Below are positions 1 to 8,579 of a stretch of DNA of 64,000 bases, in pieces (the first letter of the stretch is position 1; every line of letters starts with the position of its first letter). Location of the stretch: positions 372,001 to 436,000 of the forward strand of contig NZ_BMVE01000003.1 in the NCBI RefSeq assembly GCF_014650555.1, in the 5' to 3' direction. The position numbers were made by a program, and so were the translations under genes. The notes under the pieces were generated by a model. The model was not told the DNA's origin. It searched no databases and saw nothing but the letters and a program-made list of their open reading frames with translations. The DNA is from Streptomyces goshikiensis (GTDB taxonomy: Bacteria > Actinomycetota > Actinomycetes > Streptomycetales > Streptomycetaceae).

Positions 1-2
1 GG

Positions 3-887
3 GTCAGCGGGCTGGAGAAGATGGCGGCGGGCCGCGAGGACGAGATCGACGAGGAGGAGTACTTCGGCGTGGAGGCGATCGTCCTCCTCGAAGGCCGGCC
101 CGCCATCCTCGTCCAGGGGCAGGACTTCCCCTCGCAAGCGGGCGACTGGGCGGTGCTCGACGGCGAGCGGGAGGGGATCCGTACGTCCATCGCGCGCGTC
201 GGCCGGGTGGAGGTCGAGGGGCACCCCGGCCTGGACTGGCTCGGCACCGCGTTCCTCGTCGGCCCGGACGTGGTGATGACGAACCGGCACGTCGCCGCCG
301 AGTTCACCCGGGGCGACGGCGAGGGATGGAGCTTCCGGCAGGGCATGAGCGCCCGGCTGGACCTCGCCGAGGAGCTCGGCGGCGGGAGCGGCGCGGGCCC
401 GGGCGGGGACACCGGCGCCGAGGCGTTCACGTACGGGATCACCGAGGTGGTGGGGATCCACCCGCGGGTGGACATGGCCCTGCTGCGGATCGGGGCGAAC
501 GGGAACGGCCCGCCCGCGGCCCCGCTCGCGGTGGCGGCCGAGCCGCCCGCGGACGTATCGGGCCGGCCGGTCTACGTGATCGGCTACCCGGCGGCCGACG
601 GCCGCCGCAACGAACCCGAGGCCATGCGGCGCATCTTCATGGACGTCTACAACGTCAAGCGGCTCCAGCCCGGCATGACGACGGGACTGGTTCCGGGCGA
701 GTTCACCGTGAAGCACGACTGCTCCACCCTGGGCGGCAACAGCGGCTCCCCGGTCTTCGACCTCGCGGACCACCGCGTCCTCGGCCTGCACTACGGCGGC
801 CGGTACGGCCTCGGCAACTTCGCGGTCCCGCTGTGGGAACTCCAGGGCGATCCGCTGCTGAGACGCGCGGGGGTCAACTGGGTCTGA
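3..887 (+). CDS. Trypsin-like (S1 family) serine protease domain protein, 5' end cut by window
   Basis: This is a chymotrypsin-fold serine peptidase domain. Counting from the Met codon at position 21, the catalytic triad reads His90 (TNRHVA), Asp151 (VDMALLRI) and Ser241 (GGNSGSPVF). No signal peptide is visible, so it is probably intracellular. The frame is open from position 3 with no stop before the Met at 21, so the gene may begin outside the window and this may be the C-terminal domain of a longer protein. Streptomyces has many such domains fused to or beside signalling and conflict modules; that is family knowledge, not something seen here. The next gene is convergent and begins 8 nt downstream. 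The protease domain is secure; the start and overall architecture are unknown. Confidence 0.85.
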   Translation, partial: VSGLEKMAAGREDEIDEEEYFGVEAIVLLEGRPAILVQGQDFPSQAGDWAVLDGEREGIRTSIARVGRVEVEGHPGLDWLGTAFLVGPDVVMTNRHVAAEFTRGDGEGWSFRQGMSARLDLAEELGGGSGAGPGGDTGAEAFTYGITEVVGIHPRVDMALLRIGANGNGPPAAPLAVAAEPPADVSGRPVYVIGYPAADGRRNEPEAMRRIFMDVYNVKRLQPGMTTGLVPGEFTVKHDCSTLGGNSGSPVFDLADHRVLGLHYGGRYGLGNFAVPLWELQGDPLLRRAGVNWV

Positions 888-895
888 CGCGGGCG

Positions 896-1288
896 CTACT
901 GCTGGCGGCGCCGGCCCCCGCCACCGTTGACGAGGAGCGCGTCGCCGATGAGGCGGACCCCGCGGGCGAGGCGGCCGAGCTGTTCCAGCTCCACGGCGTA
1001 CATGCGGATCGTGTTCTCGATGATGCCGTCGGTCACGCCCATCGAGGGCAGTTCGGCCCTGCTGGTCTCCAGCGCCACCCGCACCGCGCGCATCTCGTGC
1101 TGGAGCTGCAGCTGTACGTGCCGGGTGAGGAGCACGGGGTGGCGGGTCAGCATCGAGTAGCCGGCGTAGCGGGCCGGGAGCAGGTCTCGGAGCCAGCGGG
1201 TCGCGGTGCGCTCCCAGTCGTGCGTCCCGGGCGCCTTGACCTGACAGGGCCAGTCCGGGCTGAGGGTGTGAAGGACCGTCGTGGGCAT
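896..1288 (-). CDS. Conserved actinomycete hypothetical protein, about 130 aa
   Basis: No catalytic motif was recognised. The protein is mostly helical, with segments such as SMLTRHPVLLTRHVQLQL and an acidic/Leu-rich C-terminal helix, and has no signal peptide or membrane segment. I recall similar small proteins in Streptomyces genomes but cannot name a family function. The reading frame stays open further upstream, to 1408. I chose the ATG at 1288 because a GGAAG ribosome-binding site precedes it by 8 nt and the extra N-terminal residues look non-coding. Strong G/C bias at the third codon position supports real coding. It converges with the protease gene and lies downstream of a 360-bp A/T-richer gap. 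Confidence 0.6.
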   Translation of the reverse strand: MPTTVLHTLSPDWPCQVKAPGTHDWERTATRWLRDLLPARYAGYSMLTRHPVLLTRHVQLQLQHEMRAVRVALETSRAELPSMGVTDGIIENTIRMYAVELEQLGRLARGVRLIGDALLVNGGGGRRRQQ

Positions 1289-1651
1289 TCCCGTCGCTTC
1301 CGAGAGGTGTCGAACTCTGATCGAGACGTTGGTGTGGCGGCCTCGGCCCAGGGGTTGACCGAGGCCGCCAAGAGCGCTCTGGTGGATCCGGAAGCCGGGA
1401 CGGAACACCCGTGCGGGACGTGAGGAGGAGCGTCACGCTGAGCGTTTGTACAGGAGTGCGTGGGGTCGCTCTCCTTGGCATCTGCTGGATCCGGCGCGCT
1501 GCCTAGTAAACATATATACCGTCGAGTAGACAAGCGAATGAAAAATTACATACCCGCCCGAGGCGTGAAAGTGCCTGGTCAAACCGGCGGAAAGCGACTT
1601 TCAGTGGCCAAAATTTTCGCCGGGAAAGGCCTGGAAAGGTCTTGAAACGTC
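1289..1651. other. Intergenic region, A/T-richer than surroundings
   Basis: This gap lies upstream of the leftward 130-aa gene and downstream of the leftward RpiR regulator. The stretch at about 1500-1650 is unusually rich in A and T for this genome and holds A-runs (near 1540 and 1610), probably because it contains the promoter of the small gene. A 61-codon rightward frame at 1460-1645 has no ribosome-binding site or family resemblance, and I do not call it. I see no clear terminator hairpin. Confidence 0.5.
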
Positions 1652-2569
1652 CTAGAGGAAGAAACCGTGCTGATCGGCGACCTGCTCGTAGCCCTCCAGC
1701 CGCGCCTGCGTCCGCTCGGGGTCCGCGTCGGCCATCGCCTGGAGCAGGGCCGCCGAGAGCATGCCCGGCGCCGCGTACGAGTCGAACACCAGCCGCGCCC
1801 CCGTGGCGGCGGTCAGCGCCACGTCCGCCTCGTCCACCAGGGGCCCCAGGGTGGAATCCGTGATCAGTACGATCTTCAGCCCGGCACTGCGGGCCGCCTT
1901 CAGCGCGCTCAGCGTCTCCTTGGCGTGCCGGGGCATGGCGAACGCCAGCACCCAGGTCCCGCCCGCCTCCCGGGACTGGAGCAGCGCGTCGTACGCGACG
2001 CTGCCTCCACGTGTCACCAGGCGCACATCGGGGTGGATGCGCCGGGCCGCGTACGCGAAGTACTCCGCCAACGACACCGAGATCCGCAGGCCCAGCACCG
2101 TCAGCGGGACCGACCGGGCCAGCTCGCGGCCGATGTCCAGCACCTGATTGGTGTCGGCCAGCAGCCTGCGGACGTTCTCCAGGTTCTCGATCTCCGCGTC
2201 CACGGCCGCCTGGAGCTCGTTGTGCCGGAACTGCTCACGCGTCTCGGGGGAGCCCGCGACCTTGCTCAGGGCGATCGGCTGGAGCGCGTCCCGCAGCGCG
2301 GGATAGCCGCTGAACCCCAGCGACGTGGCGAACCGGGTCACCGACGGCTGGCTCACACCGACCCGCTCCGCGAGTTCGGTGATCGAGAGGAAGGCGGCCT
2401 CGGTGAGGTGGTCGATCAGGTACTGGGCGATGCGACGCTGCCCGGGCGACAGCCGATGGCCGTCGAAGAGCGCGCGGACCCGGTCGCCCGGAACGGGCTC
2501 ATGGTCCGGCGACTGCGCACTCGGCGTGATCGCAGCCGCCTGTGCGCGTGCCTGCTGCCCCGATGACAC
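1652..2569 (-). CDS. MurR/RpiR family transcriptional regulator
   Basis: RpiR-type repressors or activators bind DNA through an N-terminal helix-turn-helix and sense phosphosugars through a C-terminal SIS domain. Here the HTH is at about residues 50-90 (ITELAERVGVSQPSVTRFATSLGF) and the SIS fold spans about 135-275 (VLGLRISVSLAEYFAYAARR and VLAFAMPRHAKETL). The 305-aa length is usual for the family. The start is a GTG with GGAGG seven nucleotides upstream. No sugar catabolic genes are adjacent, so the target is unknown. It is divergent from the PP2C gene across about 220 bp. Confidence 0.88.
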   Translation of the reverse strand: MSSGQQARAQAAAITPSAQSPDHEPVPGDRVRALFDGHRLSPGQRRIAQYLIDHLTEAAFLSITELAERVGVSQPSVTRFATSLGFSGYPALRDALQPIALSKVAGSPETREQFRHNELQAAVDAEIENLENVRRLLADTNQVLDIGRELARSVPLTVLGLRISVSLAEYFAYAARRIHPDVRLVTRGGSVAYDALLQSREAGGTWVLAFAMPRHAKETLSALKAARSAGLKIVLITDSTLGPLVDEADVALTAATGARLVFDSYAAPGMLSAALLQAMADADPERTQARLEGYEQVADQHGFFL

Positions 2570-2791
2570 CGGCGGGCCTCCCTCTCATGCCACTCATCCT
2601 CAAACATAGCTCACGCGCTGTGGCCGACCGACCAAACTCCGCTGTCGTCCGCACCGGTAAGGCATGCATCACCAGGGCGTTCTCCGACCCGCCGAGCGGG
2701 CTGAGCGGGGCACGCCGGGCGCAAATATGATGAGCGTGCGCCTTCCCGGCGGTGACGCCACAGGACGACCGGGCGCACCTGGGAGCGGTCC

Positions 2792-3619
2792 ATGACCCCG
2801 CGTCGTCACCAGCGGTCGGCGAGCGCCGACGACCTGCTGACCACGCTTGGCCTGCTCACCGCCCAGGCGCGGGCGGGAGCGGAGCTCCAGCACGCCCGCG
2901 TGGAGCTGGCCTCGGCCCTCCAGCGCGAGATGCTGCCGGCCTCGCTGCCCGCCCTGCCGGGGCTGCGCACCGCGGCCCGGTACGCGCCCGCCCGGGACGG
3001 CCTCGACATCGGGGGCGACTGGTACGACGGCTTTCCGCTCCCCGACGGCACCGTCGCCTTCTCCATCGGCGACGTCCAGGGCCACGACGTGGAGGCGGCC
3101 GCCTTCATGGGGCAGGTCCGCATCGGGCTGCGCGCCGTGGCCGCCGCGGCCCCGGACCCGGGCGAGGTGCTGAGCCGGGCCAACGACCTCCTCCTCTCGA
3201 TGGACCGCGAACTCTTCGCCACCTGCAGCTTCCTCCGCTTCGACCCCGCGACCTGGGAGCTGGAGAGCGCCCGCGCCGGCCACGTACCGGCGGTCTGGGC
3301 CACGGCCGACGGCGAGTACGGGATCACCCTGGACGACGGCGGACTGCCCCTGGGCATGCTCACCGGGTCCGGGTACCCCGTCACCCGGCGCCGGCTGACG
3401 GCGGCGGGTTCCCTGGTCCTGCTCACCGACGGCGTGGTCGAGGGCCCGTCGTTCCCGATCGAGGTCGGACTGGAGCGGGTGCTGCGGGTGGTCAGGGAGG
3501 CGGCGGGCACCGACCCCGACGAGCTCGCCGCCGAGGTCATGCGGGTCGCGGACTCCACCGGGCACTGCGACGACGCCGCCGTTCTCGTCCTGAGCCACGA
3601 GGCGGCGGCGCCCCGATAG
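2792..3619 (+). CDS. SpoIIE-type PP2C serine/threonine phosphatase, no sensor domain
   Basis: This protein phosphatase is of the SpoIIE/RsbU class, which typically dephosphorylates anti-sigma-factor antagonists. The metal-binding motifs are present: GGDWYDGF, GDVQGHD (family usually GHG), TDGVVEG and DDAAVLVL. A short coiled-coil-like helix (about residues 15-50) precedes the catalytic domain; PAS or GAF sensor domains are absent. At 275 aa it is essentially the bare catalytic domain. Only 3 nt separate its stop from the downstream MASE1 membrane gene, so the two are probably one operon and may be a split sensor-phosphatase pair. Its substrate cannot be read from the sequence. Confidence 0.85.
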   Translation: MTPRRHQRSASADDLLTTLGLLTAQARAGAELQHARVELASALQREMLPASLPALPGLRTAARYAPARDGLDIGGDWYDGFPLPDGTVAFSIGDVQGHDVEAAAFMGQVRIGLRAVAAAAPDPGEVLSRANDLLLSMDRELFATCSFLRFDPATWELESARAGHVPAVWATADGEYGITLDDGGLPLGMLTGSGYPVTRRRLTAAGSLVLLTDGVVEGPSFPIEVGLERVLRVVREAAGTDPDELAAEVMRVADSTGHCDDAAVLVLSHEAAAPR

Positions 3620-3622
3620 CGC

Positions 3623-4618
3623 GTGTCACGCCCCGTCCGCGGGCGCGCCCTGTTGTCTGATGCTGTGGTGCGCACCGAGGGAAGGCGACGTCTCGTTGGA
3701 ACTCTTCTTCGGATCCTCGCCGTCGCGGCCGCCTACTACGTGTCCGGCTGGGTCGGCCTGACCCAGCGGGTGGTCATCGACGGCGCGGCCGTCACACCCC
3801 TGTGGCTGCCCACCGGGATCGCCCTCGCCTGCCTGCTGTGGATGGGCCCGTGGGTCTGGCCGGGGATCACGCTCGGCGCGTACCTGGTCATCGAGGGGCT
3901 CGCGGGGATCGACCCCGCCGACATCGCGATCCTCGCCGGGAACACCCTGGGGCCGGTGTGCGCGTACGCGATGCTGCGCCGGGCGGGGTTCCGCCTGGAG
4001 ATGGACCGGCTGCGGGACGGGATGGCGCTGGTCTTCCTGGGCGGGCTGCTGCCGATGCTGCTCAGCGCGACCGTCGGCACCTGGACGCTCGTGCTCACCG
4101 GGGACCTGCCGCTGGAGCGGTTCTGGCCGGTGTGGGCGGCGTGGTGGGCCGGTGACGCGATGGGCGTGCTCGTGGTGACTCCGGTGCTGCTCGTGCTGCG
4201 CCGGGCCCGGATGCCCGAGGACACCTACCGGATGGCCGAGGCGGCGGCCCTGGCGGTCACCGCGGTCGTGGTCACCCTCGTGGCCACCAGGAGCACCCTC
4301 TCGCTCCTCTTCCTCGTCTTCCCGCTGCTGATCTGGGCCGCCGTGCGCTTCCAGCTCGCCGGGAGCGCGCCGTGCGCCCTGTTCGTGTCGGTCCTGGCCA
4401 TCGGGGCGGCCACCGACCGAGCGGGGCCGTTCGCCCGGCACACCCTCTTCGAGATCATGGTCAACCTCCAGGCGTTCAACGGCTGCGCGGCTCTGACGGG
4501 GCTGCTGCTGGCCGCGCTCGTCACGGAGCAGAACAACATCCGCCTGCGCATCGAGCAGGCGTGCGAGGACCTGGCCGAGGTGGTGGCCCGCCTCATGCCC
4601 GGCGCGCCGCGGGACTGA
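3623..4618 (+). CDS. MASE1-domain integral membrane sensor protein
   Basis: The protein has about eight hydrophobic helices and the MASE1-like signature VTPLWLPTGIALACLLWMG near the N-terminus. MASE1 is an integral membrane sensory module usually fused to GGDEF, histidine kinase or PP2C output domains. Here the protein stops about 30 residues after the last helix with a short helical tail, so there is no output domain. Its partner is plausibly the PP2C enzyme encoded 3 nt upstream. The start is uncertain: GTG at 3623 gives 331 aa, while in-frame GTG codons at 3665 and 3668 begin closer to the first membrane segment. Confidence 0.78.
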   Translation: MSRPVRGRALLSDAVVRTEGRRRLVGTLLRILAVAAAYYVSGWVGLTQRVVIDGAAVTPLWLPTGIALACLLWMGPWVWPGITLGAYLVIEGLAGIDPADIAILAGNTLGPVCAYAMLRRAGFRLEMDRLRDGMALVFLGGLLPMLLSATVGTWTLVLTGDLPLERFWPVWAAWWAGDAMGVLVVTPVLLVLRRARMPEDTYRMAEAAALAVTAVVVTLVATRSTLSLLFLVFPLLIWAAVRFQLAGSAPCALFVSVLAIGAATDRAGPFARHTLFEIMVNLQAFNGCAALTGLLLAALVTEQNNIRLRIEQACEDLAEVVARLMPGAPRD

Positions 4619-4756
4619 CGGCCGGCTTCCCCGCTATCCGGACCGGACGGTCCGTCAATCGAGCACGCCCTCTTGCCAGTTGGGCCTGGGGTCCTAACAA
4701 TGCGCATGACAACCGAAGGATCTTCGGTCGTATCCGTCATCAGAGGGGACCCCCAC

Positions 4757-5605
4757 ATGAACAAGCCTCTCGCCGGCGCCGTGCTCGGCCTGCTCTTAGC
4801 GGGAACGGCGACAGTCCCGGCGGCAGCCTCGGCGCCCGCACCGCACGACCGGGCGGTCGCCGCCCCGGCCGTCGCGGTCAACTTCGCGGGAACGGTCGCA
4901 CTCAGCAACTGTTCCGGCTCCGTCGTGCGCATGCCGAACTCCCAGGCGGGCGACCCCGCGCTCGTGCTCTCCAACGGGCACTGCCTGGAGACCGGCTTCC
5001 CGGCCGCCGGCGAGGTCGTCAAGGACCAGCCGTCCAGCCGGTCGTTCTCCCTGCTCAACTCGGCCGGCTCCAAGGTCGCGACCCTGCGGGCGAGCAAGGT
5101 CTCGTACGCGACGATGACCGACACCGACATCTCGATCTACCAGCTCACCAAGTCGTACGCCCAGATCCAGAGCCAGTACGGGATCAGCGCCCTCACCCTC
5201 AACGACACCCGCCCCGCCCAGGGTTCCGGGATCAAGGTGGTTTCCGGGTACTGGAAGCGGATATACAGCTGCAACGTCGACGGGTTCGCCTACCGCCTCA
5301 AGGAGGGGGAGTGGACCTGGAAGGACTCGGTCCGCTACACCTCGGCCTGCAACACCATCGGCGGCACCTCCGGCTCGCCGGTGGTCGACACGACGACCGG
5401 AAAGGTCGTCGCCGTCAACAACACCGGCAACGAGGACGGCGCGCGCTGCACGGACAACAACCCGTGCGAGGTCGACGCGAACGGGAACGTGACGGTCCGA
5501 CGGGGCATCAACTACGCCCAGGAGACCTACATCATCGTCCCGTGCGTGGGCCCCGGCAGCGTGATCGACCTGAACCGGCCGGGCTGCACCCTGCCCAAGC
5601 CGTAG
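4757..5605 (+). CDS. Secreted S1 family serine protease
   Basis: The protein is exported: residues 1-25 form a Sec signal peptide (MNKPLAGAVLGLLLAGTATV, then an AxA-type site). The predicted triad is His75 (SNGHCLE), Asp124 (TDTDISIYQL) and Ser205 (GGTSGSPVV). Several cysteines (for example NCSG, SACNT, CTDNNPC) suggest disulfides. It is 282 aa, resembling extracellular trypsin-like enzymes of Streptomyces. The ATG at 4757 was preferred over an upstream in-frame Met because the signal peptide starts there and GAGGGGAC lies just before it. A strong hairpin follows the stop. Confidence 0.86.
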   Translation: MNKPLAGAVLGLLLAGTATVPAAASAPAPHDRAVAAPAVAVNFAGTVALSNCSGSVVRMPNSQAGDPALVLSNGHCLETGFPAAGEVVKDQPSSRSFSLLNSAGSKVATLRASKVSYATMTDTDISIYQLTKSYAQIQSQYGISALTLNDTRPAQGSGIKVVSGYWKRIYSCNVDGFAYRLKEGEWTWKDSVRYTSACNTIGGTSGSPVVDTTTGKVVAVNNTGNEDGARCTDNNPCEVDANGNVTVRRGINYAQETYIIVPCVGPGSVIDLNRPGCTLPKP

Positions 5606-5612
5606 CGTTCGC

Positions 5613-5642
5613 GGCCGTCCGCCCCGCCGGGGGCGGGCGGCC
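5613..5642 (+). terminator. Hairpin terminator after the secreted protease
   Basis: An inverted repeat GGCCGTCCGCCCC / GGGGCGGGCGGCC (13 bp with one G-U pair, 4-nt loop) begins 8 nt after the protease stop codon. No U-tract follows, as is common for Streptomyces terminators. Confidence 0.7.
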
Positions 5643-5751
5643 TTCACCCCGTGTCCATCAAAAATTTCCTACCGACCAGTAGACATCCGGCCGTGCCCTC
5701 CCGAGTCTTAGGCGTGTTCACGCCAATCCTTCGACCGAGGAGCCACCCCCC

Positions 5752-6429
5752 ATGAGCCGAAGCCGTACCCGGGCCACCCGTACGGCCGGTGCCGTCGCCG
5801 CGGCGACCGCCGTTCTCAGCCTCGTCGTGCCGACGGCCACCGCCCAGGCCGCCCCCGCCCCCACCCCGGCGCCCGCCGCGCGGTCCGCCGCCACCTCCTG
5901 GGCCCCCGGCGGCAACGCCGCCATCCTCGGCATCGACTACGGCACCTGGCTGCGCGACGTGGACGCCGTCATCGACGTCGCCCGCCCCTACGTCGAGCAG
6001 CGCATCGCCAACACCCCCGCGGGCCAGAAGCCGGCGATCGTCCTCGACATCGACAACTCCTCGCTGGAGACGGACTTCCACTACTTCTGGACCTTCCCGA
6101 CCCCGGCGATCGCCAAGGTCCGCGACCTGGTCCAGTACGCCCACTCCCGCGGCGTGGCCGTCTTCTTCGTCACCGCGCGCCCCGGCATCATCGCCTCGCT
6201 GACGCAGTACAACCTCACGGCCGTCGGATACCCGGTGACCGGCCTCTACGTCCGCGACCTGCCGGACCTCTTCCAGGAGGTCAGCGCCTACAAGACCGCC
6301 AAGCGCGCCGAGATCGAGGGCCGCGGCTACACGATCATCGCGAACATCGGCAACAACGCGAGCGACCTGGTCGGCGGCCACGCCGAGCGGACGTTCAAGC
6401 TCCCGGACTACGGCGGCAAGCTCTCCTGA
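5752..6429 (+). CDS. Secreted HAD-superfamily (subfamily IIIB) acid phosphatase
   Basis: A signal peptide (residues 1-33, ending AQA-AP) is followed by a class B-like HAD phosphatase domain. Motif I is DIDNSS (nucleophile Asp99, acid/base Asp101), motif II is VTAR, and the conserved Lys lies in YKTAKRAEIEG. The last motif reads ANIGNNASDLVGG where many relatives have a DQxSDL sequence. Such enzymes release phosphate from organic phosphomonoesters outside the cell. The 225-aa length fits the family. A GAGGAG ribosome-binding site precedes the ATG. Convergence with the metalloprotease operon is buffered by a long hairpin. Confidence 0.86.
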   Translation: MSRSRTRATRTAGAVAAATAVLSLVVPTATAQAAPAPTPAPAARSAATSWAPGGNAAILGIDYGTWLRDVDAVIDVARPYVEQRIANTPAGQKPAIVLDIDNSSLETDFHYFWTFPTPAIAKVRDLVQYAHSRGVAVFFVTARPGIIASLTQYNLTAVGYPVTGLYVRDLPDLFQEVSAYKTAKRAEIEGRGYTIIANIGNNASDLVGGHAERTFKLPDYGGKLS

Positions 6430-6446
6430 GCCCCCGCCCCGGGCCC

Positions 6447-6492
6447 GCGCCCTCCTTCCCGGCCGCCGTACGGCCGCCGGGAAGGAGGGCGC
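6447..6492. terminator. Bidirectional terminator between acid phosphatase and M36 protease
   Basis: A perfect 17-bp stem (GCGCCCTCCTTCCCGGC and its complement) with a 12-nt loop lies between two convergent genes, 17 nt after one stop and 12 nt after the other. It should serve both strands. Confidence 0.8.
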
Positions 6493-6504
6493 GGACCGTC
6501 CCGG

Positions 6505-8550
6505 CTAGTCCTCGGAACCGGCCGGCGGCATCGCCGTGCCGCTGCGGCAGCCGGCGAACGACGCGTTGGGGCTGAAGGCGTCGAACCCCATCCCGAACCG
6601 GGCGAAGGCCGCCCAGGCCCCGGTCCGGACCACCTTGTACTCCTCGTCGGTCAGGGCCCGGCCCTTCATCGCCTTGAAGGCGGCGAGGACCGCGTCCCGC
6701 GCCGTGAGGAACGACGGGTTGCGCGGCGTCAGCTTCAGCCCGTCGACCACCGCCTGCCAGGTCAGCCGGTAGCCGCGCTCCTTGTTGCCCAGCGCCGCCG
6801 ACGTCGAGCGGGTCAGCTCCATCAGCGCGGCGCACCAGATCTCGCCCACGTTGTGGATCTCCGCGTAGTCCAGGTCGGCCCTGCCGTCGCCGGGCACCTC
6901 GCCCCGGCGCTTGCCGATGTCGCCGAACCTGCCGGGGTACCGGCTGTCGTACGGGCGCTGGCGGATCCCCTTCGGGCTGTCGACCACCCAGTTGCCGAGC
7001 ACCACGCGCTCCTCGGGGCGCGAGAAGTTGATGATCGTCAGGGCGAAGTAGTCCCCCCAGCCCTCGCCCATCGAGGTCGACTGCTTCTCGCGCAGCCCGT
7101 TCGCGTCGGCCATCCCGCCGACCAGACGGTTCGTCACCCCGTGGCAGAACTCGTGGTAGACGACGTCCCCGTCGTTGGCGGTGTGCCGGCCGGAGCGGGA
7201 GACCAGCCCCATGTTCATCTCGGCGGCCACCCCGTCGGCCCGGGTGGCCATGTTCGCGGTCCCCGGCACCGGCCCCGGGTGCGCGAAGGCGAGGACGGGG
7301 TCCGCTCCCTTCCCGAGCCCGGTGGGGTTGACCGTCTGGAAGTTCCCGAACTCCTCCGTGAAGCCGAGCATCATGAAGAAGTCGTGCATGTAGTTGCAGA
7401 AGTAGAAGATGTTGGTGACCAGGTGCTCGGGGGTGTTCACCAGCGGGTCGAAGACGCCGTCACCGCCCGCTCCCACGCCGACCTCGAACGGCAGCGCGTC
7501 CTCGCCGGAGGAGGCCCGTACGTTGTTGCCCTCGGTGGCCACCGTCCCGTTCGCGGGCTTCGTCCAGGCGTCCGGGAAGCCCGGCGGCAGGGTGTCGGGG
7601 ACCAGCGTCGGATAGTCCGTCAGCGGCGGCGGGAAGGTGACCTGGGCCAGGTCCCCCTCCATCGGGTTGTGCCGGAACACGGTGCCCGCGATCGCGTGGT
7701 TCGTCGCGTCGTAGAAGTACAGGATCTCGGGCGCGGCCGGGTCCGCCGTCCGCGCGTCCGCCTCCACGAACGCGTGGTACTGGACGAGCAGGTGCTCGCG
7801 GGAGAAGGTGAAGAACCAGGCCAGCCGGGTCTCGCCGCCCATGTACAGATACACCAGCCGGGCCGGGACCGCCTCCGCGAACGGCCCCTTGGCGAAGGTC
7901 ACGGGCCGGTTGTTCTCGGGCTGGACCGACAGCCGCTCGAAGCCCCCGGACACGTCCAGCGCCGGGAGCTCGTCGCTGCCGAAGGGGCCCGTGATCGTGC
8001 TCGGCGCGGCCGCCTTCGCCGCCGCCACCCGCAGGGCCGTCTCGGCGGAGACCACGGGAGTCACCGGCAGGTCCGGCGGCACGCTCACCGTGTCGCCGAC
8101 GACCCGGTCCACCGTGCCGTCCTCCAGCAGCCACACCTTCGGCGCCATGCCCCACACCTCGATGCCGCCCAGCATCTGCTGGAGGCTCACGACGCGCACG
8201 CCCGCGCTCGTCGCCGTCACCGACGGGTCGGCCTCGAACTCGGCCGGCTCCTCGGCCGCGAAACCGATCGCCTCCGACACGGAACGGACGTAGTCCTTGG
8301 CCTGCGCGATGTAGAAGCTGTCCGGGAGCGGCGCCGCCGACGGTGCGCTCTCGAAGGCGGGCGCGCCCTGCGCCCTGAGCTCCCGCAAGTGCCCCGTGAA
8401 CCGGTTCACCTTGTCCCGGTCGGCGATCAAGGTGTGCTGGACCTCCTCCGCGACCCTTTCGGTGTCGTCGAGGAAGCCGTCGGCCCCGACCACCTCCCGG
8501 AACCGGTCGTAGGTCATGTCCCGCCTGTCGACCAGGGTGCTGCCGCTCAT
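6505..8550 (-). CDS. M36 (fungalysin) family zinc metallopeptidase
   Basis: The active site is the HExxH zinc motif at His466-His470 (YHEFCHG), with the third ligand Glu496 in GEGWGDYF. The remainder matches fungalysin-like enzymes: an N-terminal FTP/propeptide-like region to about residue 300 and a catalytic half with NIFYFCNYMHDFFMMLGF. It is 681 aa. No signal peptide is visible, which is odd for a fungalysin; the N-terminus is MSGSTLVDRRDMTYDRF. The ATG at 8550 was chosen because AGGTGG lies just upstream and it fits 29 nt after the previous gene. It is probably co-transcribed with the HAD-M28 gene. Confidence 0.85.
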   Translation of the reverse strand: MSGSTLVDRRDMTYDRFREVVGADGFLDDTERVAEEVQHTLIADRDKVNRFTGHLRELRAQGAPAFESAPSAAPLPDSFYIAQAKDYVRSVSEAIGFAAEEPAEFEADPSVTATSAGVRVVSLQQMLGGIEVWGMAPKVWLLEDGTVDRVVGDTVSVPPDLPVTPVVSAETALRVAAAKAAAPSTITGPFGSDELPALDVSGGFERLSVQPENNRPVTFAKGPFAEAVPARLVYLYMGGETRLAWFFTFSREHLLVQYHAFVEADARTADPAAPEILYFYDATNHAIAGTVFRHNPMEGDLAQVTFPPPLTDYPTLVPDTLPPGFPDAWTKPANGTVATEGNNVRASSGEDALPFEVGVGAGGDGVFDPLVNTPEHLVTNIFYFCNYMHDFFMMLGFTEEFGNFQTVNPTGLGKGADPVLAFAHPGPVPGTANMATRADGVAAEMNMGLVSRSGRHTANDGDVVYHEFCHGVTNRLVGGMADANGLREKQSTSMGEGWGDYFALTIINFSRPEERVVLGNWVVDSPKGIRQRPYDSRYPGRFGDIGKRRGEVPGDGRADLDYAEIHNVGEIWCAALMELTRSTSAALGNKERGYRLTWQAVVDGLKLTPRNPSFLTARDAVLAAFKAMKGRALTDEEYKVVRTGAWAAFARFGMGFDAFSPNASFAGCRSGTAMPPAGSED

Positions 8551-8579
8551 GCTCACCACCTGCTCCGTGCGTCGAGTTG

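Noticed and set aside
1460..1645. 61-codon rightward frame in the A/T-rich gap
   Set aside because: No ribosome-binding site, no family resemblance and unusual codon use.
5711..5735. GTTCACGCCAA as a possible PHO box before the acid phosphatase
   Set aside because: Only one PHO-like unit is seen; the second 11-bp repeat required for PhoP does not match.
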